DNA from: Clostridia bacterium
GTDB taxonomy: Bacteria > Bacillota > Clostridia > Christensenellales > Aristaeellaceae
DNA length: 45,195 nt
Direction of reading: 5' to 3'
Assembly (NCBI GenBank): GCA_030529995.1
Contig: JAUMVT010000011.1
Span: forward strand, 1-45,195
Under the pieces are notes generated by a model, which made no database searches, had not been told where the DNA came from, and worked only from the letters and a program-made list of their open reading frames with translations. The position numbers and the translations under genes are program-made. Shown here piece by piece: positions 1 to 9,458 of the stretch (positions within the stretch are counted from its first letter, which is position 1; each line of letters begins with the position of its first letter).

Positions 1-194
1 TGGATGGTTATACCGCTATCCCGTGGGTGATTTCCTCGGGTACAGGGTTTTCTAAAGAAGCAGTCGCGCTGGCACAGGAAAAAGGCGTTCGGCTGATTGA
101 CGGGCCCGAATTTGCCAGAATGCTTGTTGACGTGGGCATCGTGAACATTGATCAGGCGTTTGACCAGCCAGAAACGGGCAAACTTGAGCATTGA
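1..194 (+). CDS. Mrr-like restriction endonuclease family protein, C-terminal fragment
   Basis: Only the last 63 codons are in the window (reading frame from base 3, TGA at 192-194). The visible tail holds ISSGTGFSKEA, then VRLIDGPEFARML and a closing segment around GIVNID. This pattern of a G-x-F-[ST]-x-x-A stretch followed by a hydrophobic-LIDG element is known from the C-terminal end of the Mrr_cat/PD-(D/E)XK nuclease fold, found in type IV restriction enzymes and related membrane nucleases. The catalytic residues would lie upstream and cannot be seen, so activity and substrate are open. A strong intrinsic terminator follows 88 bp downstream. The family assignment rests on a short tail and is moderate at best. 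Confidence 0.5.
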   Translation, partial: DGYTAIPWVISSGTGFSKEAVALAQEKGVRLIDGPEFARMLVDVGIVNIDQAFDQPETGKLEH

Positions 195-281
195 CGGATC
201 TTTGCAATTACGGAAGGCGCGAGACGAACTCCGCCATGTGAACATATAAAACATATGGAAGTCAACGCTTAATCAAGCTTT

Positions 282-309
282 ACAGGCGCGTCCGTCGGGA
301 CGCGCCTGT
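282..309 (+). terminator. Intrinsic terminator downstream of the nuclease fragment
   Basis: A perfect 12-bp stem (ACAGGCGCGTCC, loop GTCG, GGACGCGCCTGT) is followed by a weak T-containing tail. It lies 88 bp after the stop codon of the nuclease-like gene. The outer 9 bp of the stem recur in the recA terminator at 20719-20752. Confidence 0.75.
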
Positions 310-325
310 ATTTGGTCTTGAATTG

Positions 326-412
326 TCAAGTCAAGTGCAGCACCGCACCATAAAAGACTTCCGCCGGTGATTTCCAGCCAAGCTATTTCACGATATTTTG
401 GACGAAACCTTG
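326..412 (-). pseudogene. IS30-family transposase C-terminal remnant
   Basis: Read on the minus strand, 382 down to 326 gives LGWKSPAEVFYGAVLHLT and a stop. This is the characteristic C-terminal signature of IS30-family transposases (GWK[ST]P-x-EVF, ending in a short LHLT-like tail). An in-frame stop (TAG at 383-385) sits just before the motif, where intact members have an RPRK-like stretch, and the weakly similar residues further upstream carry no DDE motif. This is therefore a dead relic of an insertion sequence. No inverted repeat or target duplication can be recognised around it. The family call is good for the motif; the upstream limit is uncertain. Confidence 0.6.
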
Positions 413-417
413 TATTG

Positions 418-441
418 TGGACGATACCCAGCTATCGTCCA
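418..441. other. Perfect hairpin in the gene-free region 413-630
   Basis: TGGACGATA and TATCGTCCA form a perfect 9-bp stem with a CCCAGC loop. There is no T-run on either side, so it does not look like a terminator. It lies in about 220 bp without any credible gene between the IS30 remnant and the tRNA terminator; apart from this hairpin I see nothing recognisable there. Confidence 0.5.
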
Positions 442-630
442 AAGTAGGGTGCATTCCATGATAAATCTCTGATTTCAACCCCGAAAAGCAGTCATGAGTA
501 GACTAAAAAGGGCCGAAGAGCAGAAACCTTCATCCGACAAAATGACGCCGAGCAGCTTATTTCTTGCGCCTATAGCCCGCGTTTGGTAGTTATAGCCTGT
601 ATTCTGACGGATTATCCATCTATAAATGCA

Positions 631-670
631 AAAAGAAGTCCTCATGCTTTGTATCAAAACATGAGGACTT
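631..670 (-). terminator. Terminator of the tRNA-Arg gene
   Basis: On the minus strand AAGTCCTCATG and CATGAGGACTT form an 11-bp perfect stem (636-646 with 660-670), followed by CTTTTTG. It begins four bases after the encoded CCA end of the tRNA. Confidence 0.85.
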
Positions 671-673
671 AGT

Positions 674-750
674 TGGTGAGCCCGGCGGGATTCGAACCCA
701 CGACCTTTTGATTCGTAGTCAAACACTCTATCCAGCTGAGCTACGAGCCC
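674..750 (-). tRNA. tRNA-Arg (anticodon ACG)
   Basis: The minus strand folds as a full cloverleaf. The acceptor begins GGGCTCG and pairs with CGGGCTC (two G-U pairs). The D arm contains AGCTCAGCTGGATAGAG. The anticodon stem TTTGA/TCAAA encloses the loop CTACGAA, giving anticodon ACG, which decodes CGU, CGC and CGA after A34-to-I editing. The T arm is GTGGG-TTCGAAT-CCCGC. Discriminator A is followed by an encoded CCA at 674-676. It is a single-gene transcription unit: a 17-bp-spaced promoter lies 43 bp upstream and a terminator immediately downstream. Confidence 0.97.
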
Positions 751-792
751 ACAGCCATCAGTCAGCGCATTGCCTTCCCTGACAGCTCAATC

Positions 793-821
793 AGTATACC
801 TCTATCTTATGAAAAAGTCAA
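793..821 (-). promoter_or_regulatory. Promoter of the tRNA-Arg gene
   Basis: On the minus strand TTGACT (816-821) and TATACT (793-798) are separated by exactly 17 bp. The -10 element ends 42 bp before the mature tRNA 5' end, which leaves room for a short processed leader. Confidence 0.85.
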
Positions 822-913
822 CCCCTTTTTGACGTTTTCAGAAAAACTTTTTGCTCGATGATATCTTTCCAGATTTCTCCATCTCTCAGGTGTGACGACC
901 TCCACAGCTTCTC

Positions 914-1738
914 TTACAGCGCCTGCTTCGGGCAGTTCTTGACACACTCCATGCACAGGATGCACTCCGTACCATTCAGCCGCTTTCTGGAAGGATCCGT
1001 CACATCCACTTGCATGGGGCAAACCCGCTTGCATTTGCCGCAGGAAACACATTTATCCGGATTGCAGCGAATGCGGAGCAGGGAGAAGTAACTCATAGGC
1101 TTCAGGAACACCGTAATCGGGCAGACGTATTTGCAGAAAGCTCTGTTATCCTGCAGCACATAGGCCAGAACAATGCCCACCAGATAGTACACTGCATTGC
1201 CGATGATAAACGCCCAGAACATGATCTGCTCCATGTGCTGCGTACCAGTCAGAAACAGCACCGCCACAAAAATCAAGGATGCCGCAAAGGTTACGTACCG
1301 GATCCAGCCTAAATTCTTTCTGGGATGCTTCGGCACTTTGTAAGGCAGGAAATCCAGCACCATGGCTGTCCAGCATGCGTAGCCGCACCATCCTCTGCCA
1401 AACAGCAGAGGACCGAAGATTTTCGCCACGGCGTAATGAATGGTCGCCGCCTCGAATACGCCGCTGAACAGATAATACCAGAAGCCTTCGATCTGCATGT
1501 TCTCGCCGCGGATAATGCCCAAGTACACCAGCATATACAGGCCCACCAGCAGCTGCACAATTCTTCTGCCGTAGGGATGCCGCTTAATCAGCAGGAACAT
1601 GCCCAGGGAAATGGATATACCGATGTAGCTGAAGTTGAACAGATAGAATATTTCGTTCTTCGTCAGCCACAGGGTTACGGCAATGGTTTCAAAAACCGTC
1701 AGCATCAGCAACGGCACCAAGTACTTTTTGATCTGCAT
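914..1738 (-). CDS. NapH/YccM-type membrane protein with two C-terminal [4Fe-4S] motifs
   Basis: This 274-residue membrane protein likely passes electrons between a membrane donor and a soluble or extracytoplasmic partner; no partner is encoded nearby. About five hydrophobic segments are visible (near residues 8-25, 38-52, 61-76, 148-165 and 172-196). Cys pairs typical of the NapH/NosR/RdxA-like family occur at GWCGYAC (C118, C122) and CKYVCP (C202, C206). Two ferredoxin motifs follow, CVSCGKCKRVCP (C230-C240) and CILCMECVKNCP (C259-C269). AGGAAG lies 11 bp before the ATG, and the gene starts 21 bp after the TGS-kinase stop, so the two are probably co-transcribed. No nap, nos or rnf gene is present, so this is an orphan of its family and its physiological role is unknown. 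Confidence 0.85.
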   Translation of the reverse strand: MQIKKYLVPLLMLTVFETIAVTLWLTKNEIFYLFNFSYIGISISLGMFLLIKRHPYGRRIVQLLVGLYMLVYLGIIRGENMQIEGFWYYLFSGVFEAATIHYAVAKIFGPLLFGRGWCGYACWTAMVLDFLPYKVPKHPRKNLGWIRYVTFAASLIFVAVLFLTGTQHMEQIMFWAFIIGNAVYYLVGIVLAYVLQDNRAFCKYVCPITVFLKPMSYFSLLRIRCNPDKCVSCGKCKRVCPMQVDVTDPSRKRLNGTECILCMECVKNCPKQAL

Positions 1739-1759
1739 TGTTTTTTTGCTTCTTCCTAT

Positions 1760-3406
1760 TTAATCCTTATCAAAAGTGCTGCCGCCGATAAACTCACGAA
1801 GGAGAGACGTGGGCGGAATTTCATCCAGCATATCCTTGGACACATTGGGGATGTAATGCAGCACCTTCACCAGCCGACGTGCCGGCAGATAGCAGGCTTC
1901 CGTAGACGGAATGGCCTTCAGCTGATCATACACCCACATTTTCAGGAAAGGCAGCTCGTAATGCAGCGTGGTATTGAACATTCTGTCCGCTGTTTCCTGA
2001 TAGGGGAAAATCCACCGATCCTCTCCCCGGCGCACGCTGGGCCACATGTTCAGCGTTGCCATGGGAGACATGCCCCGGAATTGGGCATCCCGCACAATCC
2101 GCCTCAGAAGCCGTGCATCCGTGGTGCGGATGCGATTGTGATCATCCAGGTTCAGGCAGGTCAGGGCACTGACAAAAACCCGGTAAATCTCTTGCTCCGG
2201 GATCCCCTCCGTCAGCATGGGATTCAATCCGTGAATGCCTTCGATGATGATCGGCTCACCCTGCCCCAGTGTTCGCACAACACCGTGTGCGGCACGTTCG
2301 CCGGCAGGAAAGTCGAAGGTGGGCGTTTCCACCGTTTCCCCCTGCAGCAGCGCACAAATCTGCTGCTGAAGCAGCGGCAGATCCAGGGTCTGGATATTCT
2401 CCAGATCCATACTGCCATCTGCTTCCTTGGGAATGTCACGCAAGTTGCGGTAATAGTTATCCAGACTCAACCTTGCCGGATGGTACCCCAGCACCCGCAG
2501 CTGAATGGCCAGCCGAGCCGCCGTCGTGGTCTTTCCGCTGGAGGAAGGCCCTGCAAGAAAAATGACCCGCTTCTTTTTCCGGGCAATTTCGTCTGCAATG
2601 CCGGCCAAGGCTTTTTCCTGCAAAGCCTCATTGACCCGGATGAACGTGCGCAGATCTCCCTGATCCACCAGTTCCGCCAGATCCGCCGCATTCCTGACCC
2701 CCAGGATGCTGCACCAGCGCACACTTTCGGCGAAGACGCTTAGGTGCTTGGGGTAATCCCGATAATAGGCCGGGATGCCGGGTGCCGTCTTATCCGGCAG
2801 CTGCATCACAAAGCCGCCGTCATGAGGCAGCAGGTCAAATACCTTCACATAGCCCGTAGAAGGTGCCATGGCACCGTAAAAATATTCCCACATGCCGCCG
2901 CATTCATACATTTCAAAATGCTTGAAGGGGCGCAGTTTCAGCAGCGCCACCTTGTCCGGCTGGCCGTCCCTGTCGAAGTAGTTAATGGCATCCTTCACCG
3001 GCCACTGTTCTTTGACAAAGGGAAGGTTCTCCTCCGTGATGCGGCGCATTTCCTGCTCCAGGTCATCCACCTGTTCCGCGCTGAGCGTAACTCCCGGCAG
3101 GCGAACCAGCACGCCCCCTGCCGCCGAATGCTCCACACGAACCCTTTGCCCGGGCATTTTTCTCCGCACTGCCAGCAGCATGACGAACCGAAGGGAACGC
3201 TCATAAATCCGCCTTCCCTCTTCTTGGGCAATGGTAATGGGCGTTAGTTCTCCATCGCCGGGAATCGTTTCATGCATTTCCAGCACTTGTCCGCCCCGAA
3301 TGGCGGCAAGGACTTGCGGAGTATCCGCCCCTAGGCAGCGAAGGCCTTCTGCTACCGTTGTTTGCTCAGGCACATGGCATTGAACACATCCATGGGATAT
3401 CAGCAT
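1760..3406 (-). CDS. TGS-domain nucleoside (uridine) kinase fusion
   Basis: The protein joins an N-terminal part resembling the threonyl-tRNA synthetase TGS and second additional domains (about residues 1-220) to a C-terminal uridine kinase-like P-loop domain with Walker A GPSSSGKTT near residues 286-294. This architecture is known as a nucleoside kinase family in Thermotogota and Bacillota and should phosphorylate a pyrimidine nucleoside in the cytoplasm; the exact substrate cannot be read from sequence. The frame is open to a GTG at 3418, but GGAGG at 3412-3416 would then lie inside the gene. It is spaced 5 bp from the ATG at 3406, which I therefore choose (548 aa). A promoter at 3448-3476 drives it, and the NapH-like gene follows. 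Confidence 0.85.
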   Translation of the reverse strand: MLISHGCVQCHVPEQTTVAEGLRCLGADTPQVLAAIRGGQVLEMHETIPGDGELTPITIAQEEGRRIYERSLRFVMLLAVRRKMPGQRVRVEHSAAGGVLVRLPGVTLSAEQVDDLEQEMRRITEENLPFVKEQWPVKDAINYFDRDGQPDKVALLKLRPFKHFEMYECGGMWEYFYGAMAPSTGYVKVFDLLPHDGGFVMQLPDKTAPGIPAYYRDYPKHLSVFAESVRWCSILGVRNAADLAELVDQGDLRTFIRVNEALQEKALAGIADEIARKKKRVIFLAGPSSSGKTTTAARLAIQLRVLGYHPARLSLDNYYRNLRDIPKEADGSMDLENIQTLDLPLLQQQICALLQGETVETPTFDFPAGERAAHGVVRTLGQGEPIIIEGIHGLNPMLTEGIPEQEIYRVFVSALTCLNLDDHNRIRTTDARLLRRIVRDAQFRGMSPMATLNMWPSVRRGEDRWIFPYQETADRMFNTTLHYELPFLKMWVYDQLKAIPSTEACYLPARRLVKVLHYIPNVSKDMLDEIPPTSLLREFIGGSTFDKD

Positions 3407-3447
3407 CATAACCTCCACCTTTGCAGCATTGTTTTGCGTTCTCCCCC

Positions 3448-3476
3448 ATCATACCCGAATTCGCGGCATGCGTCAA
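3448..3476 (-). promoter_or_regulatory. Promoter of the nucleoside kinase / ferredoxin unit
   Basis: On the minus strand TTGACG (3471-3476) and TATGAT (3448-3453) are spaced by 17 bp, about 40 bp upstream of the chosen ATG. Confidence 0.75.
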
Positions 3477-3712
3477 CTCAGCGCAGCGACAAAGTAACAG
3501 AGTCGCTTGGGCGATTGCTGCACTTGCTCACTCGTTGAACGGTTTCATCGTTCTCCCAGCCGTTGGTATAAGGAAACATCCTTTCGAATTGCCATGAAAA
3601 CCGTCCCATTGACCGCTCGAAGAGGCACGCCGGTTTTCGAGGAGAACACGAGAGGAGAGCTTTTGCCGCAAAAGCTTCCCCCTCGCAATTTTCCCGTCTC
3701 TCACGACTGTTT
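3477..3712. other. Gene-free divergent region
   Basis: These roughly 235 bp lie between two divergent promoters and show no gene with a ribosome binding site. I see two hairpins: GCGAC/GTCGC near 3485-3505, and an 8-bp perfect stem AGCTTTTG/CAAAAGCT with a CCG loop at 3658-3676. Neither has a T-tract long enough for a terminator. The second lies 37 bp upstream of the -35 box at 3713 and could be an operator, but this is speculative. Confidence 0.4.
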
Positions 3713-3741
3713 TTGACAAGCATCCGAAAAGCCGTTATAAT
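3713..3741 (+). promoter_or_regulatory. Consensus promoter of the phosphodiester glycosidase operon
   Basis: TTGACA (3713-3718) and TATAAT (3736-3741) match the sigma-A consensus at all twelve positions with a 17-bp spacer. The downstream start codon is at 3792. Confidence 0.93.
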
Positions 3742-3791
3742 AGGTACGGTTCATTTTTCCACTGCTACTTTCTAAAAGGAGGCCATCACGG

Positions 3792-4733
3792 TTGAAGACC
3801 TTTGTACGAGTCATTGCAGTGCTGCTGGCTCTTGTTTTACTGGCGTTCCTGGTTCCCTCCATGACGCCTCTGGCCATCGGTGAGGAAGCCGCTGCTTACC
3901 CTTCCTATACGCCCGTTACCCTGACGGCAGAGGATGTGGCTCCTCTTGATTACGCCGCAAAGGCTCCGGCTCCTCTGACCGATGCTTTCCTGCCGGATAA
4001 CGGCGGATACCTTGACGACACCCTGTCCGTCAAGGTTGAAACCATGCGGGCTTATGATACCACCATTATGCTGGTATGGGTGCAGATTGCCTCCCCTACC
4101 CAGCTGCGTACAGAGCTTTGCAAGCCCTATCCTTCCAAGTCCACCGCTCGGGCGGATACCATTGCCAAGCGGGTCAATGCCGTGCTGGCCATTAACGGGG
4201 ACTACTTCGTGTACCACAGCCAGGGCTACATTGTGCGAAACGGCAAAGTGCTGCGGGAGCGATACAATGACATTTATGATACCCTGCTCATTGATGATCA
4301 GGGGGATTTCACCATTATCCAGGGATTGACCAAGGAAAAAATCGATGCCTTCGAGGGCACCATCATGCAGGCCTTCACCTTCGGCCCCGGGCTGGTGGTG
4401 GATGGGGTCATGACCACGGAATTTCCGCTGAAGTCCTCCTCCCCCACCCACGAAACCCAGCGCATCGCCATTGCGCAGATGGATCATCTGTCCTATCTGA
4501 TTGTGGCCACGGAAGGTCCTGAAAACAAGGGTTCTACCGGCCTAACCATGGCGGAGTTTGCCCAGCTGCTCTACGACCTTGGGGCAAAGAATGCCTACAA
4601 TCTGGACGGCGGTTCCTCCTCCAGCGTGGTGCTGAATTACAAAAAGATCAACTCCCTGTCCACCGGAAAGATTCGTGCCATCGGGGATATCCTGTATTTT
4701 GCCACTGCAGAAACCGAGGAGGCCGCACAATGA
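3792..4733 (+). CDS. Secreted phosphodiester glycosidase (NAGPA/DUF2233 family)
   Basis: The 313-residue protein has an N-terminal hydrophobic segment (residues 5-25) read as a signal peptide or anchor, so the enzyme should act outside the membrane. The rest matches the phosphodiester glycosidase family related to the mannose-6-phosphate uncovering enzyme: AINGDYFVYHSQG, FGPGLVVDG, and the diagnostic AYNLDGGSSSS near the C-terminus. Such enzymes cut GlcNAc-phosphodiester-type linkages; in bacteria the substrates are thought to be cell-envelope or exopolysaccharide components. The start is TTG: AGGAGG lies 9 bp upstream and no ATG fits. Its stop overlaps the next start (ATGA). A paralogue lies at 38174-39037. 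Confidence 0.85.
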   Translation: MKTFVRVIAVLLALVLLAFLVPSMTPLAIGEEAAAYPSYTPVTLTAEDVAPLDYAAKAPAPLTDAFLPDNGGYLDDTLSVKVETMRAYDTTIMLVWVQIASPTQLRTELCKPYPSKSTARADTIAKRVNAVLAINGDYFVYHSQGYIVRNGKVLRERYNDIYDTLLIDDQGDFTIIQGLTKEKIDAFEGTIMQAFTFGPGLVVDGVMTTEFPLKSSSPTHETQRIAIAQMDHLSYLIVATEGPENKGSTGLTMAEFAQLLYDLGAKNAYNLDGGSSSSVVLNYKKINSLSTGKIRAIGDILYFATAETEEAAQ

Positions 4734-5662
4734 ACGAAACCACTGTTCTGCTGTCCGTAGGCGATCTTCAGCTGACCGCCTACAGCCTGTTGCTGGCCAT
4801 GGGCTCCCTGCTGGCCATTCTGCTGACCGTTTGCCTCGGCAAAAAGCGCATCGGCGTTGACGCAACCCTGTCCCTGTGTCTGGCAGTACTGCCCGGTGCC
4901 GTCATCGGCGCCCGGCTGGTGTACTGCGCCACCATGATCGAATCCATTCTGGTGGATTTTGACGGGCTCTCCTTCATTCCCCGAATTTGGGAAGGTGGCT
5001 TCACCCTGTACGGTGCCATCCTGGGCGGCATGATTTCCGCACTGATTTACACCCATGCCACCCACCGCAAAATTGTCCCTGTGCTGGATCTGCTTGCACC
5101 CGGTTCCGCCTTGGTGCTGTGCGTCGCCAGAGCCGCCGAGTATTTCACCTCTCAGGGGCTGGGAGATTACATCGAGGATGAAGCCTTTCAGCGCTTCCCC
5201 TTCGCTGTGGAAGCCAACGGTTCCTGGCAAATGCCGGTGTTCATTTATGAAGCCTTCGCAGCGGCGATCATCCTCGTGATGGTGCTCTGCCTGCTGCATC
5301 AAAATCGGGAGCCCGGCCGCACGGCGGAGGTTTTTCTGGTGTTGCTGAGCCTGAGCCAGATCATTCTGGAATCCTGGCGGGAGGATGAATTCATCCGCTT
5401 CGGTTTCGTCCGCTGGAATCAGATTGCCGCCGCCATTACCCTGACCGCTGTGCTGGTGCTGCGCCTGATCCGCAAAGGTCGTCCCCGGGAAAAGAGCCGG
5501 AAGATCTGGACCATCATGCGGGTGGTGCTCTATCTGGTGGGCGTGACGATGATTATCCTCATCGAGTTCGCGCTGGACAAGTCCTCCATTGAAAACACCC
5601 TGCTGTATGGGGTCATGGCCGGCACGCTGGTGGTCATGGGCGTTGCCATGCTGAAGGACTGA
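4730..5662 (+). CDS. Lgt-like (prolipoprotein diacylglyceryl transferase family) membrane protein
   Basis: The 310-residue polytopic protein has about seven hydrophobic segments and follows the order of landmarks of Lgt, which transfers diacylglycerol to the lipobox cysteine of prolipoproteins: [45 protein letters not shown] and [11 protein letters not shown]. Canonical Lgt has a His-Gly-Gly element and GRIGNFxNGE; here the latter reads [11 protein letters not shown], keeping the Arg but losing the Asn-Phe-hydrophobic core. It may be a divergent Lgt or a family member with another acceptor. ATG overlaps the stop of the glycosidase gene by 4 bp, so the two are translationally coupled. A typical lgt gene elsewhere in the genome would favour the second reading. 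Confidence 0.65.
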   Translation: MNETTVLLSVGDLQLTAYSLLLAMGSLLAILLTVCLGKKRIGVDATLSLCLAVLPGAVIGARLVYCATMIESILVDFDGLSFIPRIWEGGFTLYGAILGGMISALIYTHATHRKIVPVLDLLAPGSALVLCVARAAEYFTSQGLGDYIEDEAFQRFPFAVEANGSWQMPVFIYEAFAAAIILVMVLCLLHQNREPGRTAEVFLVLLSLSQIILESWREDEFIRFGFVRWNQIAAAITLTAVLVLRLIRKGRPREKSRKIWTIMRVVLYLVGVTMIILIEFALDKSSIENTLLYGVMAGTLVVMGVAMLKD

Positions 5663-5673
5663 AAGGAAACACC

Positions 5674-6381
5674 ATGCTTGAAGAACTGAAACAGCAGGTT
5701 TATGAAGCCAATATGCTTCTGCCCGCCTATCACTTGGTTACCTTCACCTGGGGCAACGTTTCCGGCGTGGATCGGGAACAAGGCTTGTTCGTGATTAAGC
5801 CCAGCGGCGTCCCCTATGAGGACTTGAAGCCGGAAGACATGGTCGTGGTGTCCATTGCCGATGGCCACAAGGTGGAAGGCAGCCTGAATCCTTCCTCGGA
5901 CACGCCCACCCATGCGGAGCTGTATCGCCGTTTCCCTTCCATTGGTGGAATTGTGCACACCCACTCCCGCTGGGCCACCATTTGGGCGCAGGCCGGCCGG
6001 GATATTCCGGCTTACGGCACCACCCATGCGGACTACATTTACGGTACCGTTCCCTGCGCACGGGATCTGACCCCGGAAGAAGTGCAGCGTGCCTACGAGC
6101 TGGAAACCGGCAAGGTTATTGCTGAATGCTTCGAAGAGCGGCAGCTGAATCCTGTCCACGTGCCCTGCGTTTTAGCACGGCATCACGGCCCCTTCGCCTG
6201 GGGAAAGGATGCCATGGAAGCAGTGCACAACGCCGCCGTGCTGGAAGAAGTAGCCATGATGGCCTGGCATACGGAAAACCTTGCCGCCGCCCCGGTTGCT
6301 CCCCTGCCGGACTATGTGCGGGACAAGCACTTCCTTCGCAAGCACGGACCTAATGCCTATTACGGACAAATCAAAAAATGA
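5674..6381 (+). CDS. araD: L-ribulose-5-phosphate 4-epimerase
   Basis: This class II aldolase-fold enzyme interconverts L-ribulose 5-phosphate and D-xylulose 5-phosphate, linking arabinose or ascorbate-type catabolism to the pentose phosphate pathway in the cytoplasm. At 235 residues it has the normal length, with GNVSG, IKPSG and SSDTPTH. The metal-site residues Asp76, His95, His97 and His171 fall at the same numbers as in E. coli AraD. AGGAAA lies just before the ATG, 11 bp after the Lgt-like stop. No araA, araB or transporter for arabinose lies nearby; the only pentose-related gene in the window is the GH43 enzyme at 31564-33408. SgbE/UlaF-type use of another L-ribulose-5-P source is possible. 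Confidence 0.93.
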   Translation: MLEELKQQVYEANMLLPAYHLVTFTWGNVSGVDREQGLFVIKPSGVPYEDLKPEDMVVVSIADGHKVEGSLNPSSDTPTHAELYRRFPSIGGIVHTHSRWATIWAQAGRDIPAYGTTHADYIYGTVPCARDLTPEEVQRAYELETGKVIAECFEERQLNPVHVPCVLARHHGPFAWGKDAMEAVHNAAVLEEVAMMAWHTENLAAAPVAPLPDYVRDKHFLRKHGPNAYYGQIKK

Positions 6382-6394
6382 ATCGAGGCCTTGT

Positions 6395-7777
6395 ATGAGT
6401 CAGTCATCACCCTCCCCCAAGCGTGAAAACTTTGCCTCCCGTCTCGGTTTCCTGCTGGTCAGTGCCGGGTGCGCCATCGGCATCGGCAATGTATGGCGCT
6501 TTCCTACCGTTGCCGGACAAAACGGCGGCGGCGTGTTTGTGCTCTTCTATCTGCTCTTTCTGCTCATCATGGGCGTCCCTGTCCTGACCATGGAACTGGC
6601 CGTCGGCCGTGCGGGTCAAGGAACGGCCTCTCAGGCTTACAAAGCATTGGAGAAGAAGGGCAGCAAGTGGCACCTGCATGGCTATGTGTGCCTGCTGGGC
6701 TGCGTCATGCTGATGATGTACTACACCACCGTCAGCGGCTGGATGCTGAGCTACTTTGTCAAGTTCCTCACCGGCACCTTCAACAGCCTGTCCGCTTCCG
6801 ATGCTGCGGCCAATGTGTTCAGTCAGATGCTGGCGAACCCCTGGGAAATGGGGCTTTTCATGGCCATCACCGTTGTGCTTGGCATATTGATTTGCAGTCT
6901 GGGACTTCAAAACGGTGTGGAGCGCATTACCAAGGTGATGATGTGCGCCCTGATTCTGCTCATTGCTGTACTGGCTGTGCACAGCTTCACCCTGTCCGGT
7001 GCAAAGGAGGGGCTGTCCTTCTTCCTGCTGCCGGACTGGAGCCGTGCTTCCCAGCAGGGTATCGGTCAGGTGATTGTCTCCGCCATGAACCAGTCCTTCT
7101 TTACCCTGAGTCTGGGCATCGGCGCCATGGAAATCTTCGGCAGCTATATGTCCCGTGAAAACACCCTGTGCAGCGAAGCCGTGCACATCTGTGCCCTGGA
7201 TACCCTGGTGGCCATCAGCGCAGGGTTGATCATCTTCCCTGCCTGCTTCTCTTACGGCGTGTCCCCGGATGCAGGTCCCAGCCTGATTTTCATTACCCTG
7301 CCCAATGTATTTACCAACATGGCCGGCGGTCAGGTGTGGGGAACCCTGTTCTTCCTGTTCATGACCTTCGCCAGCTTCACCACGGTGGTGGCAGTGTTTG
7401 AAAACATCATTGCCAGCGTCATGGAGCTGTTTCACTTAAACCGCCGCACGGCCTGCGTGGTTTGCGGGGTGGGAATTCTCCTCCTCAGCCTGCCCTGTGT
7501 ACTGGGGTACAATGTGTGGAGCGGCTTCCAACCCAAGGGCGCCGGCAGCACCGTGCTGGACGGTGAGGACTTCATCGTATCCAATCTGCTGCTGCCCATT
7601 GGCAGTCTGATCTACCTGCTCTTCTGCGTAACGCGCTGGGGCTGGGGCTTCGATCACTATCTGGCAGAAGCAAACACCGGCAAGGGCATTCATCTGCCCC
7701 GATTCCTGAAGCCTGTATTCCAGTTTGTTATTCCACTACTCATTATCGTCATCATTGTGCAGGGGCTCATCGGGTAA
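6395..7777 (+). CDS. Sodium-dependent transporter of the SNF/NSS family
   Basis: A polytopic protein of 460 residues with about eleven or twelve hydrophobic segments. The first segment carries the family signature for sodium and substrate binding, AGCAIGIGNVWRFP followed by GQNGGG. Later hallmarks include NQSFFTLSLGIGAMEIFGSY and the helix-8 region TFASFTTVVAVFENI. Members resembling bacterial LeuT, MhsT and TnaT import amino acids with sodium; the substrate here cannot be told from sequence. The frame extends upstream into araD, but the ATG at 6395, 13 bp after the araD stop and behind a GAGG, gives the normal N-terminus. A terminator follows at 7799. Confidence 0.9.
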   Translation: MSQSSPSPKRENFASRLGFLLVSAGCAIGIGNVWRFPTVAGQNGGGVFVLFYLLFLLIMGVPVLTMELAVGRAGQGTASQAYKALEKKGSKWHLHGYVCLLGCVMLMMYYTTVSGWMLSYFVKFLTGTFNSLSASDAAANVFSQMLANPWEMGLFMAITVVLGILICSLGLQNGVERITKVMMCALILLIAVLAVHSFTLSGAKEGLSFFLLPDWSRASQQGIGQVIVSAMNQSFFTLSLGIGAMEIFGSYMSRENTLCSEAVHICALDTLVAISAGLIIFPACFSYGVSPDAGPSLIFITLPNVFTNMAGGQVWGTLFFLFMTFASFTTVVAVFENIIASVMELFHLNRRTACVVCGVGILLLSLPCVLGYNVWSGFQPKGAGSTVLDGEDFIVSNLLLPIGSLIYLLFCVTRWGWGFDHYLAEANTGKGIHLPRFLKPVFQFVIPLLIIVIIVQGLIG

Positions 7778-7798
7778 ACAATCATATTGCTCGTGCGC

Positions 7799-7834
7799 AA
7801 CAGGCTGTTCATCATGGAGGGAACAGCCTGTTTT
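7799..7834 (+). terminator. Intrinsic terminator after the sodium symporter
   Basis: AACAGGCTGTTC and GAACAGCCTGTT form a perfect 12-bp stem with a 10-base loop, ending in TTTTATT. It closes the transcription unit that starts at 3713. Confidence 0.9.
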
Positions 7835-7873
7835 ATTGTACCGGAAAAAAACATAAGAAAGGCAGCCTGCCTA

Positions 7874-7903
7874 TTGCAATCTTAGCGGTACACCATGTAG
7901 AAT
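7874..7903 (+). promoter_or_regulatory. Probable gdhA promoter
   Basis: TTGCAA (7874-7879) and TAGAAT (7898-7903) are spaced by 18 bp. The predicted 5' leader of about 80 nt holds a 7-bp stem (TGCTTTG/CAAAGCA, 7917-7940) whose role is unknown. Confidence 0.6.
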
Positions 7904-7916
7904 GGAGAAGCACTGA

Positions 7917-9326
<1,410 letters not shown>

Positions 9327-9344
9327 TTTTCCTATCCAATCATA

Positions 9345-9383
9345 GGGGCGAACCGTTGCAAAATCGGTTTCGCCCCCTTTTTT
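9345..9383 (+). terminator. gdhA terminator
   Basis: GGGGCGAA-CCG and CGGTTTCGCCCC pair with one bulged base, followed by CTTTTTT. It is immediately followed by the oppositely oriented alpha-operon terminator. Confidence 0.85.
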
Positions 9384-9391
9384 CTTGTAAT

Positions 9392-9424
9392 AAAAAAACC
9401 GTGTCTCTTGTGCGGGAGACACGG
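9392..9424 (-). terminator. Terminator of the alpha (rpsM-rplQ) operon
   Basis: On the minus strand CCGTGTCTC and GAGACACGG form a 9-bp stem, followed by TTTTTTT. It lies 35 bp after the rplQ stop. Confidence 0.88.
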
Positions 9425-9458
9425 CATTTGCTTTGATGTGTGGTATGTTTCTTATGAA

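Noticed and set aside
475-726. An 83-codon frame on the minus strand
   Set aside because: Its first part is the translated tRNA-Arg gene, and it runs through the tRNA terminator.
1325-2743. A 472-codon open frame on the plus strand
   Set aside because: It is a shadow of the NapH-like and TGS-kinase genes, both of which have clear motifs on the minus strand.
3507-3716. Small frame between the divergent promoters
   Set aside because: It has no ribosome site and overlaps the -35 box of the downstream operon.
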